64,000 nucleotides of DNA, taken from the NCBI RefSeq assembly GCF_024806835.1, contig NZ_JANTYU010000001.1, positions 310,001-374,000 on the forward strand, written 5' to 3'. The notes under the pieces are model-generated. The model saw only the letters and a list, made by a program, of their open reading frames with translations, made no database searches and had not been told where the DNA came from. A program made the translations under genes and the position numbers. Below are positions 24,549 to 33,577 of this stretch, piece by piece (position 1 is the first letter of the stretch; the number at the start of each line of letters is the position of its first letter). The DNA is from Xanthomonas sp. 3793 (lineage in GTDB: Bacteria > Pseudomonadota > Gammaproteobacteria > Xanthomonadales > Xanthomonadaceae).

Positions 24549-27506
24549 ATGCCCAACGTGTCTGCGCTGTTCGTTCCACCTGGTTCGCGCGGCAAGGCGC
24601 TGCGCCTGGCAGCGCTGTGCCTGCTCGGGTGGCTGATCGCGGGCAGCGGATGGGCGCAAACCTATAGCTTTCACGATTACGCCCAGGCCGATGGCCTGCA
24701 GGGCATGACCGTCAACAGCCTGCTCGAGGACCGACAGGGCGTGGTCTGGGTCGGTACCGAACTGGCATTGCATCGTTTCGAACGCGAACAACTCATTCCC
24801 GTCGGCCGCGAAAGCGGGCTGGACGCACGCTATATCCGCGCGTTGACGCTGGATGGGCGCGGGCGCCTGTGGGTGGCCAGCGCCAACGGCGTGTTCGTGC
24901 GCAACGGCATCACCTTCAGACCGGTATTGCACAATGGCACCGCGATCCGCGCCGACAGCGGCAATGTGATCGCCCCGTACGCGGGCGGCGTGGTGGTGGT
25001 CAGCGAAAATCAGCTATTGCACCTGCTGCCGGCCAAGCCGGGCGGCTGGAGCGTCCGGGTGCTGCCGTTGCGGCTGGACGACGGCACCACCCTGCCCGCC
25101 GGTAAAGCCTTGCTGGCCGACGGCACAGCGCTGTGGGCCAGTTGCGGACAACGCGTCTGCCGCATCGATGCCGACGGACGCATCACCCAGTTGGGCGATG
25201 CCGACGGCGTGCCGGAACGGCAATGGCGCGCGGTGTTCCGCGACCATCGCGGCAACCTGTGGCTGCGCGGCGGCGGCTTGGTGATGTCGCGCGCGCCGGG
25301 CGAGCGGGTGTTCCGCGACCACGCACCCCCGGCCGGTACCCGGTTCGACACCCTGTCCGGCGCAACCACCTTGTCGGAGGATGCGCAGGGCCGCCTGATT
25401 ACCCGCTCCGACCGCGGAATGGTGCGCTGGGAAGGCGATCACTGGCGCTATTTCGGGCACGATCAGGGGTTGTCGATCAGCCCGATGGTCGGCCCGTTGA
25501 TGATGCAGAGCACCGGCCAGCTATGGATCGGCACGCGCGGCCTGGGTGTGCAGCGCTGGCTGGGCTACGGCACCATCGAGCACTGGGACGAAAGCCAGGG
25601 TCTGGCCGAATCGCCGACCTGGGCCATCCAGCGGCTGCCCAGTGGGGAGCTGCTGGTAGGCGGCGATGCCGGCTCCAATGTGCTGGATCCGCGGACCGGG
25701 CGCATGCAGCCGTGGACACTGGCCAATGGTGAGCCGTTGTTGCAATCGATCTCCATCGCGCTGTCGCCGGCAGATGGCGCGGCCTGGGTGGCGCGCTCGT
25801 CCGGCGCCCTGGCACGTCGCGACCCGCGAACGGGCAAGACCATCGACGTGCTGCAGCTTGGCCTGCCCACCAACAAGCTGCTGTTCGATTCGCGCGGGGT
25901 GCTGTGGGTCACCACGCCGCGCGGCCTGTACTCCGTCCCGCCCGAACTGCCGCTGCAGGCAAGGCGCGAGGAAGCGGTACCGGCGGCGTTCGTCGGCGAT
26001 ATCGAGCTGGATGCTCGGGGTCGACTGTGGGCCAGCACGCGCGAAGGGCTGTATCGCCAGGAAAAAAACGGCCGCTGGCTGCAGGTGCAGGTGCACGGCA
26101 ACCTTCCCAGCCACGATTACTTCCTGCTGGACTTTTCCGACGACGGTCAGCTTTGGCTGTCCTTGCGCGACACCGGGCTGTGGCACGGCGCCGTGCAGGA
26201 CGATGCGCAGGTCACGCTGACCGCAGTGAGCGACACGCTGGTGTCGCGCGTGATGCCGTTCATCCTGCGTCACGACAGCAAGGGACGCCTGTGGCTGGGC
26301 AGCAGCCAGGGCCTGGACCTGCTGGACCGTGGACGCTGGTCGCGCGCCACGCGCAGCGAGGGCCTGCTGTGGGACGACGTGTCTGCCAATGCGCTGTTCG
26401 AGGACAACGATGGCAGCGTCTGGCTCGGCAGCAGCCGCGGGCTGACCCATCTGATCGATCCGTCGCGTGCGTTCACCTCGCCGCCGCTCCGGGTGGAGGT
26501 GCTGCGCGTGCAGCGTGGCGGGCAGACCCTTGCTGCCGGTGCGCAGGTACCGTGGTCGCAGGTTCCGCTGGATGTGGATCTGAGTACGCCCGGTGCCGAA
26601 GGCGGCCCGGACCGCATCAGCTTCCGCTACCGCGTGGAAGGCCACCAGGCCAGCTGGACCAGCACCTCGCTCAGCCACATCACCTATCCGCTGCTGCCGC
26701 CTGGCCGCTATGCCCTGGAGGTGCAGGCCGTGGACGCGGGCCAGCGCAGTGCAAGCCCGATCACGCGCTTTGCCTTCGTGCTCAGTCCGCCCTGGTGGCG
26801 CGGCATTCCCGCCTTGATCGCGTACGTGTTGCTGGCGATCGCAGCGGTGATCGTGCTGTTGCGCTGGCGCACGGCCAAACTGCTGCGACGCAAGCGCGAA
26901 CTGGAGCAGCTGGTTGCCGAGCGCACTGCCGAGCTGGAACAGGACAAGCGCGACCTGGAATCGGCACGTGCCGAACTGGCACTCAAGGCCACCCACGACG
27001 AACTGACCGGCCTGCTCAACCGCTCCGGCATTCTCGCCACGCTGCGCGAGATGCTGTTGCGGGCCGATGCAACGGCGCGGCCATTGGCGGTGGTGTTGAT
27101 CGACCTGGATCACTTCAAGTTGGTCAACGATCAGCACGGGCATCTGGCCGGCGATGCGGTGCTGGCCGGGGTCGGTCGTCGGATGGATACGCTGGTGCGT
27201 GGCGACGACCGGATCGGCCGCTACGGCGGCGAAGAATTGCTGGCGCTGCTGCCGGGGCTGACGCACGAAGCCACGCATCGGCTCGATGCGCTGCACAGCG
27301 GCATCTGCGGCGATTACGCCATCGACGGTGGCTGGTTGCACGTCACCTGCTCGATCGGCGTGGCCTGGTTCATTCCCGGCGAAACCCTGGAGCAATTGCT
27401 GGCGCGCGCCGATGCCGCGCTGTACAGCGCCAAACGCAGCGGCCGCAATCGCATCTATTACGATGCCTCCCACCTCGCTGCGGCATCCGGCACTGTCGGC
27501 AACTGA
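24549..27506 (+). CDS. Propeller-sensor diguanylate cyclase, copy 1
   Basis: The start at 24549 gives MPNVSALF, a signal peptide with hydrophobic core AALCLLGWLIAGSGWA and cleavage before QTYSFHDY. The 985-residue protein then has many short repeats of the two-component-regulator propeller type (GLPTNKLLFDSRGVLWV, DSKGRLWLGSSQGLDLL), a Y_Y_Y-like beta domain (FRYRVEGHQASW near 675), one transmembrane helix near 755-775, a coiled coil and a GGDEF domain. The active-site motif is GGEEL (893-897) and the inhibitory RxxD is intact (R884-D887). It should make c-di-GMP in response to a periplasmic signal. The frame is open upstream into fliR but only this start gives a secreted protein. Confidence 0.93.
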   Translation: MPNVSALFVPPGSRGKALRLAALCLLGWLIAGSGWAQTYSFHDYAQADGLQGMTVNSLLEDRQGVVWVGTELALHRFEREQLIPVGRESGLDARYIRALTLDGRGRLWVASANGVFVRNGITFRPVLHNGTAIRADSGNVIAPYAGGVVVVSENQLLHLLPAKPGGWSVRVLPLRLDDGTTLPAGKALLADGTALWASCGQRVCRIDADGRITQLGDADGVPERQWRAVFRDHRGNLWLRGGGLVMSRAPGERVFRDHAPPAGTRFDTLSGATTLSEDAQGRLITRSDRGMVRWEGDHWRYFGHDQGLSISPMVGPLMMQSTGQLWIGTRGLGVQRWLGYGTIEHWDESQGLAESPTWAIQRLPSGELLVGGDAGSNVLDPRTGRMQPWTLANGEPLLQSISIALSPADGAAWVARSSGALARRDPRTGKTIDVLQLGLPTNKLLFDSRGVLWVTTPRGLYSVPPELPLQARREEAVPAAFVGDIELDARGRLWASTREGLYRQEKNGRWLQVQVHGNLPSHDYFLLDFSDDGQLWLSLRDTGLWHGAVQDDAQVTLTAVSDTLVSRVMPFILRHDSKGRLWLGSSQGLDLLDRGRWSRATRSEGLLWDDVSANALFEDNDGSVWLGSSRGLTHLIDPSRAFTSPPLRVEVLRVQRGGQTLAAGAQVPWSQVPLDVDLSTPGAEGGPDRISFRYRVEGHQASWTSTSLSHITYPLLPPGRYALEVQAVDAGQRSASPITRFAFVLSPPWWRGIPALIAYVLLAIAAVIVLLRWRTAKLLRRKRELEQLVAERTAELEQDKRDLESARAELALKATHDELTGLLNRSGILATLREMLLRADATARPLAVVLIDLDHFKLVNDQHGHLAGDAVLAGVGRRMDTLVRGDDRIGRYGGEELLALLPGLTHEATHRLDALHSGICGDYAIDGGWLHVTCSIGVAWFIPGETLEQLLARADAALYSAKRSGRNRIYYDASHLAAASGTVGN

Positions 27507-28053
27507 TCGCTGCGAGGCCGCTGCGGTCGCGTCATCGCGATTGGAGGCATCACGCCGGGCTGCGGCAGCGCCCGCATCCATGCAGCGCTGAACGTTGTCA
27601 GGGCATGCGACGGCCACGGGCGCGCGGTCGGGTGAGATGCCGAGTGGATCGAACATGAAGCTTGAGCGCAGTCTCGTTCGATCCAACGCGTGCCTGCGTG
27701 TGGGTCGTGTTCGCTCGATCACTGCCGGCCTCGATTGCCGCGTCCTGCACCTGCCACGCACATCTGGCGCGATCATCCAATGCATCGACAACGCGCAGGC
27801 GCATCGATGAGATGCACACATTTGCATCGATGGCGCACAGTCGCCTTGATGGGATGCACACATTGGCGTCGTACAGCGCTCGCGCCTGCCTGGCCGCTGT
27901 GCACTGGCAACGGCGTTGTCCTAAAGTAAATCGCGTGAACAGCCGCTAGTCGATATATCGCGGCCGCTATGGGGGGCTGCCAATGGCAAGCGTGAGTCAC
28001 CCGCGCGAGGGGCGCGGACCGCACGCACCGATGCGTGGGAGATTGCAACGCCC
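27507..28053 (+). other. Intergenic region between the two GGDEF genes
   Basis: No convincing gene is seen in these 547 bases. They hold two copies of GATGCACACATT in the same direction (27811-27822 and 27853-27864, 42 bases apart), a CGATATATCG palindrome at 27951-27960 and a possible sigma-28 site with one base too much spacing, TAAAGTAA-N12-GCCGCTAG (27922-27949). Confidence 0.5.
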
Positions 28054-30975
28054 GTGGGGTTTTTGCACCGCCAATGGAGGTCGTCAGGCCGAGCGGCATC
28101 GCTTGCTGCGATGCTGCTGTTGGCGTTGCTGTCGTTTGCCGAGCTGGCCAGCGCGCAGAGCGCCAGCATCCGCCGCTATGCCCATGACCAGGGTCTGCTC
28201 GGCCTTGCCGGCACCTGCCTGTTGCAGACCCGCAGCACCTTGATGTGGGTCTGCACCGAGAGCGGTCTGTATCGCTACAACGGCCGCATCTTTCAACAGG
28301 TGATGCTGGACGGCCTGCGCAACGAACCGATTACGGCAATCAGCGAACAGCCCGATGGGCGCCTGTGGGTTGCCGGCTTCCAGGCGCTGTTCATCGGCGA
28401 CGAGCATGGCTTTCGTAAGCTCGCGCGCGATGAAGCCCAGCACCTGCAGGAAGGCCTGCTGCTTGCCAGCCTTTCCTGGGGCACGGTGATCGCCAATGGC
28501 GGCGAACTGGAAATACTGCGCGCGCGCAGCAATGGCCGTTGGCATAGCGAATCACTGCTGGACACCGCCACGCGGGTGCGGGTGCCCGAGCTGTCGAAGG
28601 TGTTGAGCCTGTCGGTGGAAGGCGACACGCTGTGGGTCGGCTGCGGACGCAAGCTGTGCGCCATCGATGCACAGCGCAAGGTAACGGTTTACGGGCCCGA
28701 CGAGGGCGTGCCGGTCGATCGCTGGTACAGCGTGTTGCGCGACAACGACGGTGGTCTGTGGGTGCGCGGTGCCGGCACCCTGCTCTACCGCGCGCCACAT
28801 GCGGGCACATTCGCTGGGCGGACGTTGCCGCTGCTGGACAGCAGCACGGTCGGGCAACCGGCGCCACTGGTGATGGACCGCGAAGGGCGCGTGCTGGTAC
28901 GCCGCAACGACGGCCTGGCACGCTGGGAAAACGGTGCCTGGCGCAGCTTTGGCACCGACAACGGACTGCCGCCCGGCAGCAGCGATGCGATCGTGGTGGA
29001 CCGCGATGGCGATGTCTGGATGACCGTGGACGGCGAAGGCCTGGTGCGCTGGGCCGGCTACGAATGGATCGAAAACTGGGATGCTTCGCAAGGCATGCCG
29101 GCCGCGCCCACCTGGTCCATCGCACGCGATGCACAGAACGCATTGTTGGTCGGCAACGAGCACGGCGTGGGACGACAGGCCCAAGCGGGCGGGCGGTTCG
29201 TACCGGCCTTGCCGCAATCGGGCATCCAGATCGTCGGCATGGCGCGCAGCACCGACGGCAGCCTGTGGACGCTCAATTCTGCCGGCCTGCTGCGCCGCAA
29301 CTGGCCGGACGGCCGCAGCGCCGAGATCGCCAAACTTCCGCGCACCGGTCGGCGCCTGCACATCGACCGTCAGGGCCGCCTGTGGATTCTCACGGTCGGC
29401 GGCTTGTTCGTGATCGAGCGCCCGCTGGACGGCGGCAGCCTGCAGCCGGCCGCCGGCATGCCGACGATCGCCTACACCGATGTCCAGCAGACCGCCGACG
29501 GCACGCTGTGGGTGTCCAGTGCCAACGGGCTATTCCGGCTGCAGGACAGGCATTGGTCCAAGGTGCAGGTGAAGGTCAACGGCGGCGACGCCGACCCGTG
29601 GATCAGCAAGTTCCACATCAGCGACAGCGGCGAAGTGTGGCTGGCGTTCTATCGCCCCGGCCTGTGGCACGGCATGTTGCTCGCCGATGGCCTGGACCTG
29701 CAGGCGATCAGCGACGAAGCGCTGCGCGATGTCGGCGTGTACCTGATGCGCGGCGACAGCCTCGGGCGGGTCTGGGTGGGCCACGCACGCGGCGTGGAGG
29801 TCTATAACGGCGAGCGCTGGGCGCATCTGTCGCAGTCGCAGGGCCTGCTCTGGGACGACGTGTCCGAGGCCGCATTCGCCGAAGATCCGGACGGCTCGGT
29901 GTGGATCGGCACCGCGCGCGGCGTCAGCCACCTGAAGGACCCGGCGCGCCTGTTCGACGAGCGCCAGCCCAGCGTGCGCATCGACAGCGTCAGCCGCGGC
30001 GGCGCGCCGATCCGCGCCGGGCAGCTGCTGGGCTGGAGCGACACGCCGCTCCATATCGAGCTGTCGACGATGGAGGTCTACGACGACCCGAGCCGGCTGA
30101 CCGTGCGTTATCGCGTGCTGGGTCTGCACAACGAATGGATCGAGAGCGACGACCTGTCGATCGACCAGCCGCCGTTGCCGTCCGGGCATTTCCGCCTGCA
30201 GGTGCAACTGGTGGACCGCTATCGGCGCACCACCTCGCCGGTGGTGGATCTGGCCTTTGCAGTCGCGCCCCTGTGGTGGCGCAGCCCGCCGGCGATCGCG
30301 TTGTACATCTTGATCGGCGGCGGCTTGCTGATCGGTCTGTGGACCTGGCGGCACCGCCATCTGGTCGCGCGCGAACGCATGCTGGCCGAGCTGGTGGCCG
30401 AACGCACCTATCAGCTGGAACACGAAAAACGCGACCTGGAGAGCGCCCGCGCGGCGCTGGCACTGAAGGCCAGCCACGATGCGCTCACCGGCCTGCTCAA
30501 CCGCTCCGGCATTCTCGATGCCATGACCGAAGAGCTGCAGGCCTGCGCGCATGCCGAGCACCCGTTGGCGGTGGTGCTGATCGACCTGGATCATTTCAAG
30601 CAGGTCAACGACGAGCACGGCCATCTGGTCGGCGACGCGGTACTGGCCAAGGTCGGCGCCCGGCTCACCGCGTGCCTGCGCGATTCGGACAAGGTGGGCC
30701 GCTACGGTGGCGAAGAACTGCTGTTGCTCTTGCCTGGCATGAACCGCCAGAGCCAGCACCGCCTGCGCGCCATCCACGCAGCGATCAGCCTGCCGCCCTA
30801 CGAGGTCGGTGCCGCGCGAGCGCTGCAGGTGACCTGCTCGGTCGGCGTGGCGTGGTTTCGCATCGGCGACACCGCTGCCTCGTTGCTGGCGCGTGCGGAC
30901 GAGGCCTTGTATCGGGCCAAGGGCAACGGCCGCAACCGCATCGAACCGGAAGAACCCGAAAGTTCGGTGGCCTGA
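28054..30975 (+). CDS. Propeller-sensor diguanylate cyclase, copy 2
   Basis: A paralogue of the protein at 24549, with the same order: signal peptide (AAMLLLALLSFAELASA, cleavage before QSASIRRY), propeller repeats (DREGRVLVRRNDGLARWE, DRQGRLWILTVGGLFV), a Y_Y_Y-like domain near 680, a transmembrane helix near 750-770, a coiled coil and GGDEF. The catalytic motif is GGEEL (885-889) and the I-site RDSD (R876-D879) is intact. The GTG start at 28054 gives 973 residues with a positively charged n-region; an ATG at 28111 would remove it. The coiled-coil-to-GGDEF stretch is nearly identical between the copies, the sensor parts much less so. Confidence 0.92.
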   Translation: MGFLHRQWRSSGRAASLAAMLLLALLSFAELASAQSASIRRYAHDQGLLGLAGTCLLQTRSTLMWVCTESGLYRYNGRIFQQVMLDGLRNEPITAISEQPDGRLWVAGFQALFIGDEHGFRKLARDEAQHLQEGLLLASLSWGTVIANGGELEILRARSNGRWHSESLLDTATRVRVPELSKVLSLSVEGDTLWVGCGRKLCAIDAQRKVTVYGPDEGVPVDRWYSVLRDNDGGLWVRGAGTLLYRAPHAGTFAGRTLPLLDSSTVGQPAPLVMDREGRVLVRRNDGLARWENGAWRSFGTDNGLPPGSSDAIVVDRDGDVWMTVDGEGLVRWAGYEWIENWDASQGMPAAPTWSIARDAQNALLVGNEHGVGRQAQAGGRFVPALPQSGIQIVGMARSTDGSLWTLNSAGLLRRNWPDGRSAEIAKLPRTGRRLHIDRQGRLWILTVGGLFVIERPLDGGSLQPAAGMPTIAYTDVQQTADGTLWVSSANGLFRLQDRHWSKVQVKVNGGDADPWISKFHISDSGEVWLAFYRPGLWHGMLLADGLDLQAISDEALRDVGVYLMRGDSLGRVWVGHARGVEVYNGERWAHLSQSQGLLWDDVSEAAFAEDPDGSVWIGTARGVSHLKDPARLFDERQPSVRIDSVSRGGAPIRAGQLLGWSDTPLHIELSTMEVYDDPSRLTVRYRVLGLHNEWIESDDLSIDQPPLPSGHFRLQVQLVDRYRRTTSPVVDLAFAVAPLWWRSPPAIALYILIGGGLLIGLWTWRHRHLVARERMLAELVAERTYQLEHEKRDLESARAALALKASHDALTGLLNRSGILDAMTEELQACAHAEHPLAVVLIDLDHFKQVNDEHGHLVGDAVLAKVGARLTACLRDSDKVGRYGGEELLLLLPGMNRQSQHRLRAIHAAISLPPYEVGAARALQVTCSVGVAWFRIGDTAASLLARADEALYRAKGNGRNRIEPEEPESSVA

Positions 30976-31004
30976 TCGATCCACAGCGTTGCGCGCTTGC
31001 GGGC

Positions 31005-31031
31005 TCAAGAACGCGCACGCCGGGTCGCTAG
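31005..31031 (+). promoter_or_regulatory. Weak sigma-28 type site ahead of the MHYT-EAL gene
   Basis: TCAAGAAC-N11-GTCGCTAG has the correct spacing but two mismatches in the -10 half. It lies 41 bases before the GTG start. Offered only because the neighbouring c-di-GMP gene has a better copy. Confidence 0.35.
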
Positions 31032-31072
31032 CTCCTTGAGCAAGCGCGTCTGTCGACGTCGGAACTGGATGG

Positions 31073-33160
31073 GTGGTCGCAACCTATAACCTTGGCATGG
31101 TGCTGTTGTCGCTGGTGGTGGCCGTGCTGGCCTCCTACACCGCGCTGCATCTGGCCGCCCGCATGACCGTCAGCCGTGGCGGCATCGCCGCCGCATGGCT
31201 GGTGGGCGGCGCCATCGCGATGGGGATCGGCATCTGGTCGATGCACTTTGTCGGCATGCTGGCGTTCCAGCTCCCCATTCCGCTGGGCTACGACGTGGCG
31301 CTGACCGCCTACTCGATGCTGGCGGCCATCCTGGCCTCGGCGCTGGCGCTGTGGCTGACCTCGCAACCGCAACTGCCCTGGCCGCGGCTGGGCCTGGGCG
31401 CGGTGCTGATGGGGCTGGGCATCGCGCTGATGCACTACATAGGCATGGGCGCGCTGCGCATGTCGCCTGCCATCACCTATGACCCGATGCTGTTTGTCCT
31501 GTCGGTGGCGATCGCCATCGGTGCGTCCGCCGCCGCGCTGTGGATCGCATTCCGGCTGCGTCACGATGGCCGCCGCTACAGCCTGCGCCTGATCGCCGCC
31601 TTGATCATGGGCGTGGCGATCGTCGGCATGCATTACACCGGCATGGCCGCCGCGCAATTCGCAGCGGGCAGCATCTGCGGCGCGGCCGCCGGGGCGCACC
31701 TGCCATTGTCGTGGCTGGCCGCGGTGGTGGTGGCGGTCACGCTGGGCCTGCTGATCCTGGCGCTGGTGATCTCGGTGCTGTCGCGCCGCTATCAGCAGCG
31801 CACCGACGTGCTGGCGCAATCGCTGGCGCAAGCCAATGCCGATCTGGCGCTGGCCGCCCTGCACGACCCGCTCACCCGCCTGCCCAACCGGGTGCTGCTG
31901 CACGAGCACGTCTTGCAGAACATCGAGCGCGCGCAACGCGATGGGCAACGTTTTGCGGTGATGCTGATCGACCTGGACGGCTTCAAGGTGATCAACGACG
32001 GCTATGGCCACCGGGTCGGCGATCAATTGCTGGTGGTGGTGGCCGAGCGCCTGAGCGCGCACCGGCGCGCGCACGGCAGCCTGGCGCGGCTGGGCGCGGA
32101 CGAATTCGTGCTGGTGGCCGATATCGCCGACCCGGAAGACGCCGCGGCCATTGCCGGGCATCTGCTGCAGGCGCTGGCGCTGCCGTTTCTGGTCGGCGAC
32201 CAGGAGCTGCGCCTGAGCAGCAGCATCGGCATTGCGCTGTATCCCGAAGACGCCGGCAGCGAGCACCAGCTGATGACCCACGCCGACGCGGCGATGGGCC
32301 ACGCCAAGCAGGCCGGGCGCAACCGCTACCGCTTCTTCGAGCGCGCCATGACCGACACCACCCGCGAGCGCCTGCAGCTGCTGCAAGACATACCGCGCGC
32401 GCTGGAATCGGGCCAGTTCGTGCTGCACTACCAGCCCAAGTACTGCGCCGACGACGGCCGCCCGATCGGCGCCGAGGCGCTGATCCGCTGGCAGCATCCG
32501 CAGCGCGGCCTGGTGCCGCCGGACAGCTTCATTCCGCTGGCCGAACGCAGCGGCATGATCGGCCCGCTCGGCAGCTGGGTGCTGCAGCAGGCGTGCCGGC
32601 AGATGCGCGCGTGGCGCGATGCCGGCCACGGCGACTGGCGGGTGGCGGTGAACCTGTCGGCCACCCAGCTGGCCTCGCCCAGCCTGCTCGACGAAGTGGC
32701 CACCACGCTGAGCCACTACGCCATCGCGCCTGGCCAGCTCACGCTGGAAATCACCGAAACCATGGCCATGCGCGATGCCGACGCCTGCCTGCGCACGCTC
32801 GGCCAGCTCAATGCGCTGGGTGTGCGCATCGCCATCGACGATTTCGGCACCGGTTATTCCAACCTGCTCTATCTGCGCAAACTGCCCGCGCACGAGCTCA
32901 AGATCGATCGCAGCTTCGTGCAGGCCATGGACAGCGGCGCCGAAGACATCGCCATTGTCGCGGCGGTCGTGGCGCTGGCCCACACCATGCGCCTGCAGGT
33001 GGTGGCCGAGGGCGTGGAGACCGCTGCCCAGCGCAACACCCTGGAACGGCTGGGCTGCGACCAGTTGCAGGGCTACCTGCTGGGGCGGCCGATGGAGGCC
33101 GACCGGTTCATCGCCGTGGTCGTCGCCCAGCGCGACGGCCTGCGTCGCCAGGCCAGCTGA
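31073..33160 (+). CDS. MHYT-GADEF-EAL protein, probable c-di-GMP phosphodiesterase
   Basis: The 695-residue protein starts at GTG (MVATYNLGMVLLS). Residues 1-240 form the seven-helix MHYT sensor with three copies of the motif (MHFVGM near 57, MHYIGM near 121, MHYTGM near 184), thought to bind copper and sense a diatomic gas. A GGDEF domain follows in which the motif is GADEF (341-345), probably inactive as a cyclase. The EAL domain is complete: EALIRW (468-473), NLSATQL, EITETMAM, DDFGTGYSNLLYL and VVAEGVE. The likely net activity is c-di-GMP hydrolysis, opposing the two cyclases upstream. Confidence 0.95.
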   Translation: MVATYNLGMVLLSLVVAVLASYTALHLAARMTVSRGGIAAAWLVGGAIAMGIGIWSMHFVGMLAFQLPIPLGYDVALTAYSMLAAILASALALWLTSQPQLPWPRLGLGAVLMGLGIALMHYIGMGALRMSPAITYDPMLFVLSVAIAIGASAAALWIAFRLRHDGRRYSLRLIAALIMGVAIVGMHYTGMAAAQFAAGSICGAAAGAHLPLSWLAAVVVAVTLGLLILALVISVLSRRYQQRTDVLAQSLAQANADLALAALHDPLTRLPNRVLLHEHVLQNIERAQRDGQRFAVMLIDLDGFKVINDGYGHRVGDQLLVVVAERLSAHRRAHGSLARLGADEFVLVADIADPEDAAAIAGHLLQALALPFLVGDQELRLSSSIGIALYPEDAGSEHQLMTHADAAMGHAKQAGRNRYRFFERAMTDTTRERLQLLQDIPRALESGQFVLHYQPKYCADDGRPIGAEALIRWQHPQRGLVPPDSFIPLAERSGMIGPLGSWVLQQACRQMRAWRDAGHGDWRVAVNLSATQLASPSLLDEVATTLSHYAIAPGQLTLEITETMAMRDADACLRTLGQLNALGVRIAIDDFGTGYSNLLYLRKLPAHELKIDRSFVQAMDSGAEDIAIVAAVVALAHTMRLQVVAEGVETAAQRNTLERLGCDQLQGYLLGRPMEADRFIAVVVAQRDGLRRQAS

Positions 33161-33276
33161 GCGAAGCCCCGGCGGCTGGCCGAAAGCGCGGCATGCGCAC
33201 CCTGCGAGTTGCCATAGGTGCAACCCGATGCCGGCGACCCGAGCCGCCGCCCATCCAGCCCGATGCAGGCCAGTCG

Positions 33277-33527
33277 TCAGACATCGGCAACTGTCCCGCC
33301 CTGCCCCCACCCTCCCCAACTCGCCCCACACCCAGCCACCCGCTCTTGCGAATCCCCAATCCCGATTCCCCAATCCCGTTTTTGACGTGCCACGACCGTT
33401 TGCCGAGACGTTGCCGCTCCTCAGACATCGGCGACCGACCCGCCCTGCTCCCACCCGCCCCAACTCGCCCGGCGCCCCGCCACCCGCTCTTGCGAATCCC
33501 CAATCCCGATTCCCCAATCCCGTTTTT
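33277..33527 (+). repeat. Tandem 144-bp direct repeat (two copies) ahead of flhB
   Basis: Copy 1 (33277-33383) and copy 2 (33421-33527) are offset by exactly 144 bases. Both start TCAGACATCGGC, share CCCGCCCTG and CCAACTCGCCC, and end with CTCTTGCGAATCCCCAATCC and a CCCGTTTTT tail. No gene is seen in the 417-base gap between the EAL gene and flhB. Confidence 0.85.
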
Positions 33528-33530
33528 TAA

Positions 33531-33545
33531 GGAACACAACTTGCA
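33531..33545 (+). promoter_or_regulatory. Sigma-54 type promoter of flhB
   Basis: GGAACACAACTTGCA has GG and GC ten bases apart and a perfect TTGCA. The -24 part (GGAAC instead of GGCAC) is weaker than at fliL. The distance to the flhB start (about 22 bases from the predicted +1) equals that at fliE and fliL. Confidence 0.65.
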
Positions 33546-33577
33546 TCAGCCCAGGCTGATCCCCCACCGGCACCTCC

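Noticed and set aside
31028..33517. An 829-codon reverse frame across the MHYT-EAL gene
   Set aside because: Composition is typical of an antisense shadow (Gln/His-rich) and the forward protein is complete.
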